The position numbers and the translations under genes were made by a program. A stretch of DNA of 64,000 bases from Pomphorhynchus laevis (Eukaryota; Acanthocephala; Palaeacanthocephala; Echinorhynchida; Pomphorhynchidae): the NCBI GenBank assembly GCA_012934845.2, contig WNNJ02002717.1, forward strand, positions 496,001 through 560,000. The letters are read 5' to 3'. Of this stretch, positions 47,071-58,134 are shown in pieces. The number at the start of each line of letters is the position of its first letter. The first letter of the stretch is position 1. The notes under the pieces are model-generated. The model saw only the letters and a list, made by a program, of their open reading frames with translations, searched no databases and was not told the origin of the DNA.

Positions 47071-48354
47071 TTCCACCTGATGGCCTCTAATCCTTATTCT
47101 GATACAACGTCTGTTATTTATTAGTCAATTCATAAAAATGACGTTTATTTTAAATTTCAATTTTTTTATTTAACTTGATTTAAATTATAGAAAATCTAAA
47201 AACAATTATTAATTTTATTATTTAATTATTAAATTTTGATTTAGCATTATTATGTAATGATAATGTGTAACAATATGTAATGTTTTAAATTAATATTTTA
47301 ATATTAATTTTAGATTTAATATTTTAAATTTAAAATTAATTATGTAAACAATCTATTAAGCCAGACGTGAAAGAACGACGTCAAGTAAACCATCAAGTAA
47401 ATATAAATATATGGATGAAATTGAGTAAATAGAATCCTTATTTAAAAAAATATAATATAGTGCCAACTATATAATCCTTATATAAAAAAGATAATTTCGA
47501 ATGACGAATACATTAAATTAACATTAACTAAAACTACTATTAATTTATATCGTAAAGATGACATATTTAAATTTACAAAAAACATATTTTTGCATGAGCA
47601 CTCATGCATACCATCAAATATAAAATATAATACATTAAATAATGAAATTTTAAGAATTGCAACAACATGTAATGATATTGGCTTTTTTCAAAATCATTTA
47701 AATAATTTAATAGATGGATATTTTAAACTAGGTTACTATAAAAATACCATCAAACAGAAAACAGTAAAATATATAATTTAACACAATAATATTAATATTA
47801 CAATATAATTATCAATATTAATATCATATACGGTATATGTCTAGATATATCGTAAAGATGACATATTTAAATTTACAAGAAACATATTTTTGCATGAACA
47901 TTAATGTATTAAGACATTAATTTCATTAAGCAATTAATTAAAAGTTATTGTAAATCTTAAAAAAATTGTTTTGTTTGAAGAATTATTAATTGCGGATGCT
48001 GTTATAATTCAAAATTCGACGAATTGAATAGAGACACTAAAACGACAAACAAATTTAATAACTTTATAAAGTTATGAATAAAGATAACAAAACAATCTGT
48101 TTTAGCATCTTGCTTATCGAAAAATGCAAAATTATTGTTGTGTTTACTCCCGAAAATTAATAAAACGAACACTGCGCGAGATCAATTATTATATTATATA
48201 TGATACTCGTATAAATGTTTTACTCAAAAAAATAAATTTAAACTCTTAATTGGAAATTTATTATGAATGGACAGCATAAATATACTAAGTGATATTACAC
48301 TATATGATCAAATTTCATCAGAGGAAATTCGTCATTAATATGTATTTGGCCCAT

Positions 48355-48402
48355 CTTCTATGTTGGGTCGTCGAATAGAATTGAAATCTTATTACATAGC
48401 AG
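48355..48402 (+). other. conserved stem element, copy C (diverged)
   Basis: CTTCTATG (48355-48362) and CATAGCAG (48395-48402), one mismatch. Inside are TTGGGTCGTCG and TTGAAATCTTATTA. The upstream hairpin is present with one mismatch and a wobble pair. Confidence 0.6.
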
Positions 48403-48421
48403 TTCCTTAATATGACCTGTT

Positions 48422-48739
48422 AGTATAAAGTATAGGGGCCTTAATCTCTATTCTAATGCTTGGTATGCTATCTGTTTATATTAATACATATATTGTCTGT
48501 TAATCGGTTCATAAAATGTAAAAAATCTTAAGTTCTAAAAATCTATATTATAAAAAAATTAATATTATGATATTTATATTTTTAAATTTATTTAAAATTT
48601 TTTAGTACAAAACACGTATACTCAGTTATGTGATTTGATTTATCATATAAAGACAGTTCTTAATTTGTTAAGTTATAACAGATATTTTTTTATCGGGTAT
48701 AATTTAATCCAACTCTCAGTCAAAATATTTATTTCTGTA
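48422..48739. other. no gene recognised
   Basis: AT-rich spacer between the PLE-like cluster and the next LINE. Confidence 0.5.
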
Positions 48740-50600
48740 TTGATCACTTTTTTGAATTGCGTATCTCAGGATCGTCCATGCATTCATGCAAGCAGGCCAC
48801 GTTGCTCAGCTGGATTGCGACGCTGATCCTCTGCATTCGAAAGGAGCAAGAGCGTGCATCATCGCTTCGTCTAATCATACGCTTACCGAATTCATGTAGA
48901 AAGTCAAAAGAATTGGAACCCAGTGCTCCTAGTGTCTCGATGACTCAAATAAACACGTGTTGGCGAAGGTCCAAATCCACATATTTTCGATATTTTAGGG
49001 TTTCTGTCTCCTTTGCGCAAGTCCAGCGTCATGAACAGCTAAATGTTGGTTTCTTTGAGCCAAGGTATTTGGACACACGAAGTCCTAGGCGATGCACAAT
49101 TCATTTTCCAAGCGACGAGTGTACCGCCGTCTAGTCGCTTGCCGTCGGTCCTCAAAAGACCCACGCGTTCAAGATAAGATGGTAGATCCACATGCATTAA
49201 ACTTCCTCGAATGATACGTTGACCTTTGCGTGACGGGCATGGAGGCTTAGGATATACCGGCAATCTAGACCGTGAGTAGCTGCGTTATCGCAAACGACCC
49301 CACACGTACACCGAAATTGCCAGCAGAAGTCGATACCAATTCTCAGAGCATCCGCTGCGGTTATAGAAAAGTCGTCTAACTTCGTTCCCACTGCGAATAT
49401 GGGCAATGCTCGAAGAAAATCGGCAGAGTACTTTGTGGCAATGGCCAACAACCGAGCTCTCGACTTCGAGGATGATATCCCATCCAACAACGATCGGAAA
49501 CTTGCTGTATGTACTGGCGTTGATGACTGTTTCTGAGATGTTAATTCCAGTGGAAGATCAGGCCCATACATGGACAACCACTCCGATACGGCAGCTGCGA
49601 AAAGTTGGCTATTATATCCTGAATCGATGCTCAGATCCGGATCGAGTATTCTTTTTACCAGTTTGTTCGTAGATGAGCGGAAGCACAGTAGGTAGGAATG
49701 GCGATGTCCTGGGCCTTAGTGAAACCAAGGCCGTCTTCGACGATCGGGAGCATTGCCTGGCGCCATACTTATTCACCAAGGATAAGGTTCAGAGTCGAGG
49801 ACAAAAGACTCTTCAGCTTGTCGTCGTAAGATGTGATTAGCGGGCTACGAAAAAACGGCGAAGTTTGTAACAAGTATTGAATCTTGGGATGGGTTACTAA
49901 TCGTGTCAGTAAAAAAATGGCGTCGTGATTAGCAAGCCTGCACACCCGACTGCCGACAAGCTTCAACCGCACAAGGCCTTTGTTAAGGCGGCATCCAGAG
50001 ATTCATCACATCTGACGGGTGCACCAAGTAATTCCACGTCAATGACTTGCACAAACTTTGGCGGTTTGGAGGGCAGCGTGAACCTTTTCTACTGCTAGTA
50101 GGTCGATACCTGTAATATCGCATGTGAAGTTATTAAGAGACATATATATTGAACACCCAGCATATCGATCATCTTGATATCCCGGACGACAGAGTCTACG
50201 TTACCGCCGATGGAACAATCATCCAAATACCAATTGTTTACAGCGGAGGTGCATTGAGTAGCTATGGGGTTAATTGCCCAACAGAAAAGTAGTGGACCAA
50301 GCGGATCGCTCTGCTGAACGCTCTCAACTGAGTCTACGAAATCGTTTCCGAAAAATAGTTGACCGGGGTTACCATTGCATGCGGAAACAAACGGATACAA
50401 CTTTGGGATTTTCTCTCGAATTCTCTCGAGCATTAAATCACGACTAAGAATGTTAAACGCGTTGGCGAAATACAGCTTAACGAAGAGATTCTTGACAACC
50501 AATTTGTGCTGCACAAATTGTTTCCTCTCCCCGTCTAGAAAATTAAAAAATAATATGAACACCATATTATTAGTCAAAAAATTAAAAAATTATATGAATT
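48740..50600 (-). mobile_element. LINE with YLDD reverse transcriptase and DGKRxDG C-terminal domain
   Basis: Minus strand. The RT frame (50577-50095) begins with VVKNLFVKLYFANAFNILSR and contains FFGNDFVDSVESVQQSDPLG, then GPLLFCWAINPIATQ and the catalytic NNWYLDDCSIGGNVD, with YLDD in place of the usual YADD. After a decayed stretch the frame 49577-49197 gives ALRIGIDFCWQFRCTCGVVC and THGLDCRYILSLHARH, and the frame 49263-49039 gives LERVGLLRTDGKRLDGGTLV. In related animal retroelements that last block is the conserved 'R.DGKRPDG.TL.PW', which looks like a nuclease-type motif. The end of the protein (LSNAEDQR, QRGLLA) lies near 48780. Several frameshifts and an internal deletion mean it is dead. 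The 5' part is missing. Clade uncertain. Confidence 0.78.
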
Positions 50601-50604
50601 TGTA

Positions 50605-51055
50605 AAGAACTGAATACGTGGGCTGTTTATACTTTCAATTTTTGTAAATTTAGAGGTAAAAAGAGATCATATTTGAAATTTAAAATACAAATTTCTATAC
50701 TGGTAGAAATTACATCAGTTATGTACAAATTATATTGTGTCAAAATATTGTGGATACAAAATAACAAACCCCGTGGTCGAAATGAATGCAGCAAAAGTGG
50801 AAGGACACCAAATTGAAAAAAGTGTTTCAGACACCAAATTGTAGGCATTTATTCATTACTGGCAAATTTCATCAAACAATTTCTGATTGTTGATATACAG
50901 TGCTTATTTTCAAGAGTTTATTAACCACCCATGGATTGGGTAGTTAATAATCTAGCCATAGAAATGGCTAGATTATTCAATTCGTATACATATATAAGGA
51001 AGGTACTTATATCTGTAAATATTATACTCCAGATAAGCCCGGGGTTATCTGGAGC
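50605..51055. other. no gene; perfect foldbacks
   Basis: Foldback at 50946-50977: AATAATCTAGCCAT, loop AGAA, exact complement. A second, CTCCAGATAA/TTATCTGGAG with an 8-base loop, is at about 51029-51056, at or near the 5' start of the RTE-like element. Confidence 0.7.
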
Positions 51056-51059
51056 TACA

Positions 51060-53609
51060 CGGCGCGTCCTCTGAAGCGACAAGGCCACCGTGATGGCGTT
51101 ATGAAGAATATCAACTTAATCCATATAAAAAGCTGTCTACTCCAAAAGAGCTTGACTTTGTGGCATGATGAATATACCCCGTCATTAAATAAGTAGTGTC
51201 AAATGACTCGTCTTAGCCACAGGTATCCGCGAATATCATTACCTCTCGAGTTTGACGAACTCTAGAGATACCCCAGCCTCAACCAAACATGAAGAAGAAA
51301 AAGTACGAAAATCGACTAAAACTGGAAAGTCAGCTCAAAATCTATGAAGCGTCAAAGTGAACAACTTCCAAGCAGCAACAATAACCTTAACCAGTTCCCA
51401 ATCACAACTAATCGACGGTATAAGATAGTACAAATTGGTACGTTGAACGTTCGCTCGCTGCTTCAAACTGGTCAGCAAGAATTGCTCGCACGCACATTAA
51501 CAAATATATCAATAGATATGTGTTGTCTAGCAGAATGTCGCTTGCCTGATGTGGGTTCATTAACTGTGGTGAATCCGCTCTCCTGTCAATCATTTCTTCT
51601 CCTATACTCAGACCCCCGGACGGATCCGGTCAAGGCTGCGTTGCTATTGTGATGAGGTCTGATCCATCAGAATGCATCATTGACTGGAATTCCATTGACT
51701 CTCGTATTGCGCTCCTACGTCTAGCAGACAAACCGTTTAATTAGTCGATTGTGAGCTCATGCACCGACTAATGAAGCACCCTCATCTATCGCAAAGAAAT
51801 TTTATCAAATACTTGACCGCGTACTATCTTCAAACGATGTATTGATGTTGGCAGGCGACTTCAATGCTCAACTCGGATGACCTCGAAATCACCTTATCTC
51901 TAGTGTCGGGACTCATTCTGTTTGTAGATTATGTCCTAATTGCGAGCGGCTAATTTCACTTGCCGATTATTATGGCAAATACATTCTTCCGCTATAAAAG
52001 ACATCTCGAAACATGTGTCCATTCTAATTGTAGGGTACGGAATTAGATTGATCACATCCTCTTCAGACAACACTGGCGTTCCTCCTTATTAAATAGTCGC
52101 TCCTTTGGGGGGGGTCAGAAATAATTGCGGATCATGTATTAGTGATAGTGTGTAGCGAAGTTACGATTTCCCGCGACAAGTAAGATACCAAAATCCACGA
52201 CTTACGATGGCCGACTTTTTAATACCTCGTCAATTCGAAAGAAATTCAGATAAACAGTAGAGGAAAACTTACTAAATGCCTAATGTGATCTACTAACATC
52301 AACTGATGAAATATGGGAACATATTATACACTCGATTCACTCAGCTGCGGATAGTCATCTTATAAGTAGGAAACGGCATATACGTTCGTGGATATCCGCG
52401 AGCACACTAGTAATATCCGCTGAGCGAAATCATTCGCTGGATTCTGATCACTTATCGCAAGTTATGCATTATAGTAAGTTACTAAAACAAAATTTAAGGA
52501 TTGACCGTGGAGCAGCATTGCCTAACAAGCTGAAGCTGCATCAGCATGTGGTGACAGCAGACGATTATTCCAATCCGTGGGAACTACCACGCAGCCACAC
52601 ACGTGCTCGCTATCGGGATTACGCAATAAGACATAAGCTATCGCATACAACGCCGATGCAAAACTGAGAATTTGAGCTGAATATTATCGAGAGCTATCTA
52701 ACAAAAACAGACCGCCAGCAAGCCAGAATACTCATGATGCAACTGTGGAAGACGTCGACGTTCAACCTCCAACTCCAACTGAGATACAATATTGTATCAC
52801 ACGCATGAAGAAAGACAAGGCCCCTAGTCTGGATCGGATAATTTTGAAATCTTGCAAGTTTCTGGTATCACATTATATCAGAAACTCGCAGTTCTTTTTA
52901 TACTCATATGGAACGTCGCTAGAATTCCAGATCACTCAACGGCGATCACTATGCCGATTTACAAAAAGGGTGATGCAAGATTATGCGAGAATTATCGTCC
53001 AATCTCGTTACTTCCTGTCATTTACAAGGTTCTCGAATTAATCATACTGGAACGCATTCAGCCAGTGCGAGAACGGCAAGTACGTGAGAGTCAAGCAGGA
53101 TTCAGAAAAGGTCGTAGCTATATTGACCAAATATTTTCCTTGATGTGTACTCGAGACTCGAAATAAGTTTAGACAACATACGGTGATAGCGTTCCTGGAT
53201 TTTAAAACCGAGTTTGACGGTGTTTGCAGAGAAAGTATGCGGCCTCTCTTAGATAAGTTTGGGTTGCCTGCGAAGATAACTGCAGTAGTGAAGGCTCTCT
53301 ATGAACAATCGAACGGTATAATCAGAGTGAGGAGACAACTAAGTAAGAAAATTCGAGTCGTGATAGAGGTAAGACAGAGCCGCGTGTTAGCTCCGACTTT
53401 GTTTAACATCGTTGTTAATAAACTACTAAATAGCGCCCTAATAGATCCTCGTTATGGCATATAAATTTGTACACAGAAGAAGCGTATTTGTGACCTAACT
53501 TACGCGGACGACATTACACTAATTGGAGAAAATTTCGTAGATTTAAGATGAATTATTACTATAACATCCGATGTTGCATCGAAGTACGAACTCGACCTGA
53601 AAAAAAGGA
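51060..53609 (+). mobile_element. RTE-like LINE, 5' two thirds (EN and RT)
   Basis: Endonuclease frame 51344-51652: VQIGTLNVRSLLQTGQQELL and DMCCLAECRLPDVGS, then in shifted frames LAGDFNAQLG at about 51851-51877. RT: PTPTEIQYCITRMKKDKAPS near 52770, KKGDARLCENYRPISLLPVI at about 52960, RESQAGFRKGRSYIDQIF near 53090, FLDFKTEFDGVCRESMRPL at about 53195 and LTYADDITLIGE with YADD at 53501-53512. Three or more frameshifts and several stops. The sequence is cut at about 53609 by an inserted CR1/L2-like LINE and resumes at 57356. Without the insert the element would be about 3.3 kb, normal for RTE-type LINEs. Confidence 0.88.
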
Positions 53610-53629
53610 TTTATTTTAACGTGGCAAAT

Positions 53630-53645
53630 GCGTGCCAGCGCACGC
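53630..53645 (-). promoter_or_regulatory. 3' stem-loop of CR1/L2-like LINE
   Basis: GCGTGC/GCACGC stem with a CAGC loop; same stem with loop AAAAT at 15406-15422. The stem is kept while the loop differs. Confidence 0.65.
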
Positions 53646-53679
53646 TTACATGACCACACAAAAAAAACAAGACTGTGAA

Positions 53680-56466
53680 TCAGGTGTCGAGAAGGTGTGA
53701 ACGGAGGAGGTGTTTGAATGTGATAAAGGAGGGGGCGCGGCGGACGTCGAGAGGGAGTTGATTCCAGGCGAGTGAGGCGGCGACGAGGAAGGATCGGAGA
53801 CCGTAGTTGTTGGAGTAATTAGGAACGTGGAGTAAGAGAGTATGACAGCAACGAAACGATAGCGAGGTGTGGCGAGTATCGTCTAAGAAAGGAAGGTTGA
53901 TGAACGATGGGGAGCCGACAGCGATGAGACGAAAGGTAACGAGAAGGCGGAGTTTGATGCGGATGTGGATGGTGGGCCAGGAGAGTTGGGCAAAATATGT
54001 GGATGTGTGGTCAAAGCGACGGAGACGAAAGAGCACTCTAACGGCGGTGTTGATTATTCGTTGTAGGGGTATGATGATGGATTTTGGAGAATTGGCGAAA
54101 AGGCTAAGGCAGTAATCGATTTTAGGGAAAAGAAGCGATGAAAGAAGAGACGTACAAGAACGGAAGTCGATAGGGGGCGGATACGGCGGATGTCACGAAG
54201 AATTAAGTTAGACGAGCGGACCTTGTCACGGACGAAGGGTTTAAGGGAAAGGTGATCATCGAAATGGAACCCTAAGAAAGTGAGATTGTGGACTATGGGA
54301 TGATCGATGAGGCAAAATATACAGTGGGAGGAGATATGTTTGGTTTACGGGGGAGGATCACATTATTTTGGACTTTTCGGCGTTTAGAACGAGATGGAGA
54401 TTGGAGAGACGTTTGTAGATAAAAAAGACAGTTGGAGGCAAAATACCGATATCGTGTATGCGATGTGCGGGTGCATGAGCATAGATTAGAATGTCATCGG
54501 CATATTGCATGACCTTAAAGAAGTAAGGTTTGATAAACGGAGATAGATCGCCAAGCAGAAGAGAGAAAAGCAGGGGACCTAGGACTGAACCTTGTGGAAC
54601 CCTGCAAAAAATAGGGATGGGTGGGGAGGATGATGGATTAGAACAGACGCGAAAGGAACGGTCGTATAGATATGAGGCGAACCATGCTACGGAGGAGGAA
54701 GAAAAGCCGTAATCATAACGAAGGCGAGAAAGGAGGACGGAGTGGTCGACAATGTCGAATGCGGAGGAGATGTCGAGGGAGATGAGAATACTATATAGAT
54801 GTCTCGAGAAATGAGTAAGTCGTTGTACACTTTTATGCATGCAATTTCTGTCGGGTGATTAGAGCGGAAAGCGGATTGGAAAGGAGGGTACAGATTGGAT
54901 GAGGAGAGATAAGCGTTGATTTGTATTAAGATGAGGCGTTCTAAGTGCTGAGAAAGAGTAGGGAGTAGTGAAATAGGGCGATATCTAGAAAAAAGGGAGG
55001 GGTCGAGCGATTGTTTCTTAAGGAGGGGACGAACAATTGCGGATTTCCAGTGTGAAGGGAAGATACGACTGCGGATGGACGAGTTAAACAAGGTTGTGAG
55101 AAATGGGGATATCGATGAGCATATAGATTTTAATATGTGAGTAGGCAGGGGATCGGCAGGTGAGGTTTTGTTGGGCAAGGACATGAGGACAGATGATACT
55201 TCTGTAGGTGAGACTGGGAGAAGATGAAAGAGTTCCGGGAATGATGAGATTAGACTCGGCGGAGTGGGATAGGATAGAGACCGGGTGTGAGAGAGCAACG
55301 TGTATACTTTAGTCTGGAGAAATGACGAATAATCATTGGCATTGATGTAGCACGGCGAAGAGGAGCGAGCAAGGATTGAGTTAAAAGTATGCTATAGCGT
55401 CTTAGAGTTGAATGAAGTGATGATTTTATGCTGCCAGAAACAGTTGCATTTGGTACGTAGTAGGTTGAGATGAGACCGGCGAAGATAGTAGGCATTGGAT
55501 GTCAAACCATGGGGCACGGTGCAAGCGACGGTGTGGGTGAGACTTGAAGGACAAGAGAATATCGAGAGTGGATGTGAGTTCAGAGTCGAAAAGAAAGGCG
55601 AGATCGTGAGGAGATGATTTTGTTATTGTGGGTAATGATAGAGATGATTTGAGTAAGGCAGAGCGGAGAAGGGAGAGGTCAAGATTTCTCCAAGGGCGAC
55701 GTAGAATTGTAGGTGTGTGAGGTTGGGTGTGGTTGTGAGTGAGATCAAGGGTGATAAGAAAGTGATCGGATAGACCAGGATCAGAGATGGACAGTGAGGT
55801 GTAGGCAGCAAAATGATCGGGGACAGCGATGATGTCGAGTGCCTCACCAAGTATATGTGTGGGGGTAGTGGAGATTAGTTTGTAATTGTAGTTGGATAGA
55901 ATGTTGATGAACCGGATGGAATCCGTGGAAGAGGGGCGGTCTAGGCGGATATTGAAGTCGCCTAGAACGAGTGAAGGGATTGAGGACAAAGCACAATGAG
56001 AAAGGAGGTCACCGAGTTTGGTAAAAAATAAGGCAGTAGGAGCTGATGAACCAGGACGGTATACAATGGCGAGATCTAGAGTGATCGGGTTAGAATAACG
56101 ACAAGTGAGCAATTCAAAAGAGCAAGGACTGAAAGGGGGATCGATTTTGGGAAGAGACGCGGGGTGACGCGCGAATGCGACGATGCCACCATTATTAGAG
56201 AATTTAGAAGTGCATGAGCTGAGGGAACGGGCGGATTCGACTAGGGAGCAGCCGGTAGAGAGCAGACGGTGAATGGAAAGGTCGTCGGAATCTGAGTGCC
56301 AGGATTCGGTGAGGCAGAAGAGATCGATGGATTGCTTGGTGAATAGGTTGAGGATAAGATCGGATTTATTGAGAATAGATCTAGTGTTAAGGAGACCGAG
56401 GCGGAAACCGTGTGTTGTTGCGAAAGAGTCTAGTGGAGAAGACACATAGGAGAGATGGAGCGCCAT
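53680..56466 (-). pseudogene. CR1/L2-like LINE ORF2 (endonuclease-reverse transcriptase), frameshifted
   Basis: The ATG at 56466 opens a 346-codon frame with the APE endonuclease: LGLLNTRSILNKSDLILNLF, DLFCLTESWHSDSD, LVLGDFNIRLDRPSSTD, ISDPGLSDHFLITLDL. The rest is spread over 55495-55250, 55298-54687, 54840-54358 and 54036-53680, which lie in changing frames (three frameshifts) with stops between 54358 and 54036. RT blocks: LPTHILKSICSSISPFLTTL, SRYRPISLLPTLSQHLERLI, LISLDISSAFDIVDHSVLLS, RVPQGSVLGPLLFSLLLGDL and FFKVMQYADDILIYAHAP. The post-RT part ends with SLAWNQLPLDVRRAPS and FKHLLRSHLLDT. The family enzyme nicks DNA and copies element RNA at the nick; this copy cannot make it. Confidence 0.87.
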
Positions 56467-57329
56467 CGAATATTTGGACGGGTGTGGACAACTTGAAAAT
56501 TTCCGTCTATGTTTCGGATTGAGAGTGAGGTTTCGCCGTTTTCCTCGCGACGGCGTTTTTCGATGCGGGCTGAAGAGATTTGAGCGATTTCAGAAGGGGC
56601 GCGATCGGGGAAAATTCGAATGGTTGAAGATGACATGAGTTTGAATCGTTGAGAGAGGACAGAAGTCGCGTGAGAGCGATGCTTGAAAATAATTTTTAGG
56701 AGAGGGGGCTGGGAAGGATTAGATTGAGAAGATTTGTTTAGACGGATAAATGCGACAGGAGAAATGTCCTTGAAAAAGGAAGGTTTATCCGCAGGGACAA
56801 TAGACGAGAGGATGGATCTGAAGGAGGAAACATCGTAGTCTAGACGTGCTTGTGGAGATAAGGAGTTAGAAGGCGTGATATTAGTGACAATGAGCCAACG
56901 ATTGCGAGAAGCAAAGCGCTTCCGTAAAGGAGGACGACTGACGTGAGTAGGTGAGATCACGATAGAAGAGCTGGCAGTTGATGATTTGGAGGGATTTGGT
57001 TTGACGACGGGAGACATAGAGGATAATGATAATAAAGAGGGTGTCAAGCGATGTGAGGAAGGGTTATGAGTGGAAGGATATTGGAGGTTGGTGGAGGTGA
57101 TTTTGATTGATGGATGCAGGGTATTGAGAGACGAGACGGGAAGGACGGGACGTGGGGTGTCGGGGAGTGAATATACATTAGTTGTAACAATTTGCGGCTC
57201 CGTCACTGTCTCGGTAGATTTATCATAAACTTGACAAAATCCATCTTGCTGCGATACAATTTGCGGCTCCTTCACTGTCTCAGTAGATTTGTCAGAAATT
57301 TGAGAAATTCGATCATGCTGCGATGCCAT
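56430..57329 (-). CDS. CR1/L2-like LINE ORF1 protein
   Basis: Uninterrupted 300-codon frame. The ATG at 57329-57327 gives MASQHDRISQISDKSTETV; the frame continues open upstream of it but that part lies in the RTE-like flank. The N-terminal half is rich in S, T and P (low complexity) and carries a partial internal repeat (DKSTETVKEPQIVSQQDG, then DKSTETVTEPQIVTTN). The C-terminal half is more ordered: RNRWLIVTNITPSNSLSPQA, AFIRLNKSSQS, LKIIFKHRSHATSVLSQRFK, IRIFPDRAPSEIAQIS. The 'IFPDR.P.E' block is common in ORF1 proteins of CR1/L2-type LINEs, which bind element RNA. The frame overlaps the ORF2 start by about 37 bases. Confidence 0.8.
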   Translation of the reverse strand: MASQHDRISQISDKSTETVKEPQIVSQQDGFCQVYDKSTETVTEPQIVTTNVYSLPDTPRPVLPVSSLNTLHPSIKITSTNLQYPSTHNPSSHRLTPSLLSLSSMSPVVKPNPSKSSTASSSIVISPTHVSRPPLRKRFASRNRWLIVTNITPSNSLSPQARLDYDVSSFRSILSSIVPADKPSFFKDISPVAFIRLNKSSQSNPSQPPLLKIIFKHRSHATSVLSQRFKLMSSSTIRIFPDRAPSEIAQISSARIEKRRREENGETSLSIRNIDGNFQVVHTRPNIRWRSISPMCLLH

Positions 57330-57355
57330 TTCCAATTGCTCTAATCGTACCCCAA

Positions 57356-58130
57356 CAAATGTAAGATACTTTGCGTGGGAACCCCTGTAAAAGTTGTCAC
57401 TATAGAGCATCAACCGATGGAGTGTGTACACTCATTCACCTATCTAGGTTGTGTAATATCGGATAACGCTGACACAGAAGAGGACATACTCTCAAAACTA
57501 GTCAGAGCTAATCGAGCATTTGGCGGACTTTCGAAATTGTGGAAACGACGCGACGTTAACCTCAAAACAAAGATAAGAGTATGTATCAATAGTGCGTCCG
57601 GTACTACTATACGGCTGTGAAACCTGGCCTGACAAAAAGGTGATGATTCGCAAGCTAGTCGGCTGACCACATTTTCTTCAGAAGAATTGCACACATCTCC
57701 CCGCTGTTGCATATGTCGAATTCAGATGTCATGACGGAGTGTGGACAGATTGAAACCATCAACAATACGATTGCACGTCGTCGATGGATGTATGTTGGTC
57801 ACGTATTGAGGATGGACGACAACCGACTGCCTAAACTAACGCATCTTGCTCCACCAAAATCATAATGGAAACGTCATATTGGAGGAGTTAGGAAGATTCT
57901 CAAAAAAAAGCCTTGAGCAAATTGCACGAACGTATATATTTCAGAAGCCCTTTGTTGGAGGGCGAACATTCTGTGACAATTGGCTGGCTATATTGGAGCG
58001 AGTTGCAAGGGAACGAGTAGCTAGGAAGCAAGGAATTTGTCGGGACTTTCTAATTCTTTTCTTTTTATTTCTGATGTTTATGGTCTACGGCCAATTAGGT
58101 CAAGACCTTTACTATATATAAATATTATAC
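57356..58130 (+). mobile_element. RTE-like LINE, 3' third after the insertion
   Basis: Resumes with KILCVGTPVKVVTIEH and HSFTYLGCVISDNADTEEDI, the post-RT 'FTYLG..I......EI..RI..A...F..L' pattern, then LSKLWKRRDVNLKTKIRV. Further on are RRRWMYVGHVLRMDDNRLPK (about 57780) and the C-terminal end at 57870-58060 (KKSLEQIARTYIFQKPFVGG). At least two frameshifts. Confidence 0.85.
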
Positions 58131-58134
58131 TAGG

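Larger units (their letters stand above)
45590..48420 (+). mobile_element. cluster of PLE-like RT 3' ends in direct order
   Basis: At least four plus-strand pieces repeat the same C-terminal RT region: about 45626-45960, 46190-46610, 46770-46980 and 47505-47790, with shorter scraps near 47850 and 48230. Each gives DIGFLQNHLNN, YFKLGYYKNTIKQKIVKYIN and QHNNIKNK-type peptides; the best reads LTLTKTTVNLYRKDDILKFT and EHSCIPFNIKYNTLNNEILR. Three of them are followed by the stem element (46029, 47022, 48355). The catalytic RT half is not seen, so these are 5'-truncated copies or one rearranged array. All are broken. Confidence 0.75.
53610..57355 (-). mobile_element. nearly full-length CR1/L2-like LINE inserted into the RTE-like LINE
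   Basis: About 3.75 kb, visibly GC-richer than the flanks. It has ORF1, ORF2 and the 3' stem-loop tail (53630-53645). The 5' end is placed near 57355, where RTE-like sequence resumes; the exact junctions and any target duplication could not be fixed. Two further copies are in the window (15.4-16.4 and 60.2-62.0 kb). It is the best preserved of the three and must be younger than the RTE-like host element. Confidence 0.88.

Noticed and set aside
51000-51100. HDV-like ribozyme at the 5' end of the RTE-like LINE
   Set aside because: A stem CTCCAGATAA/TTATCTGGAG is present, but I could not fit the double-pseudoknot layout.
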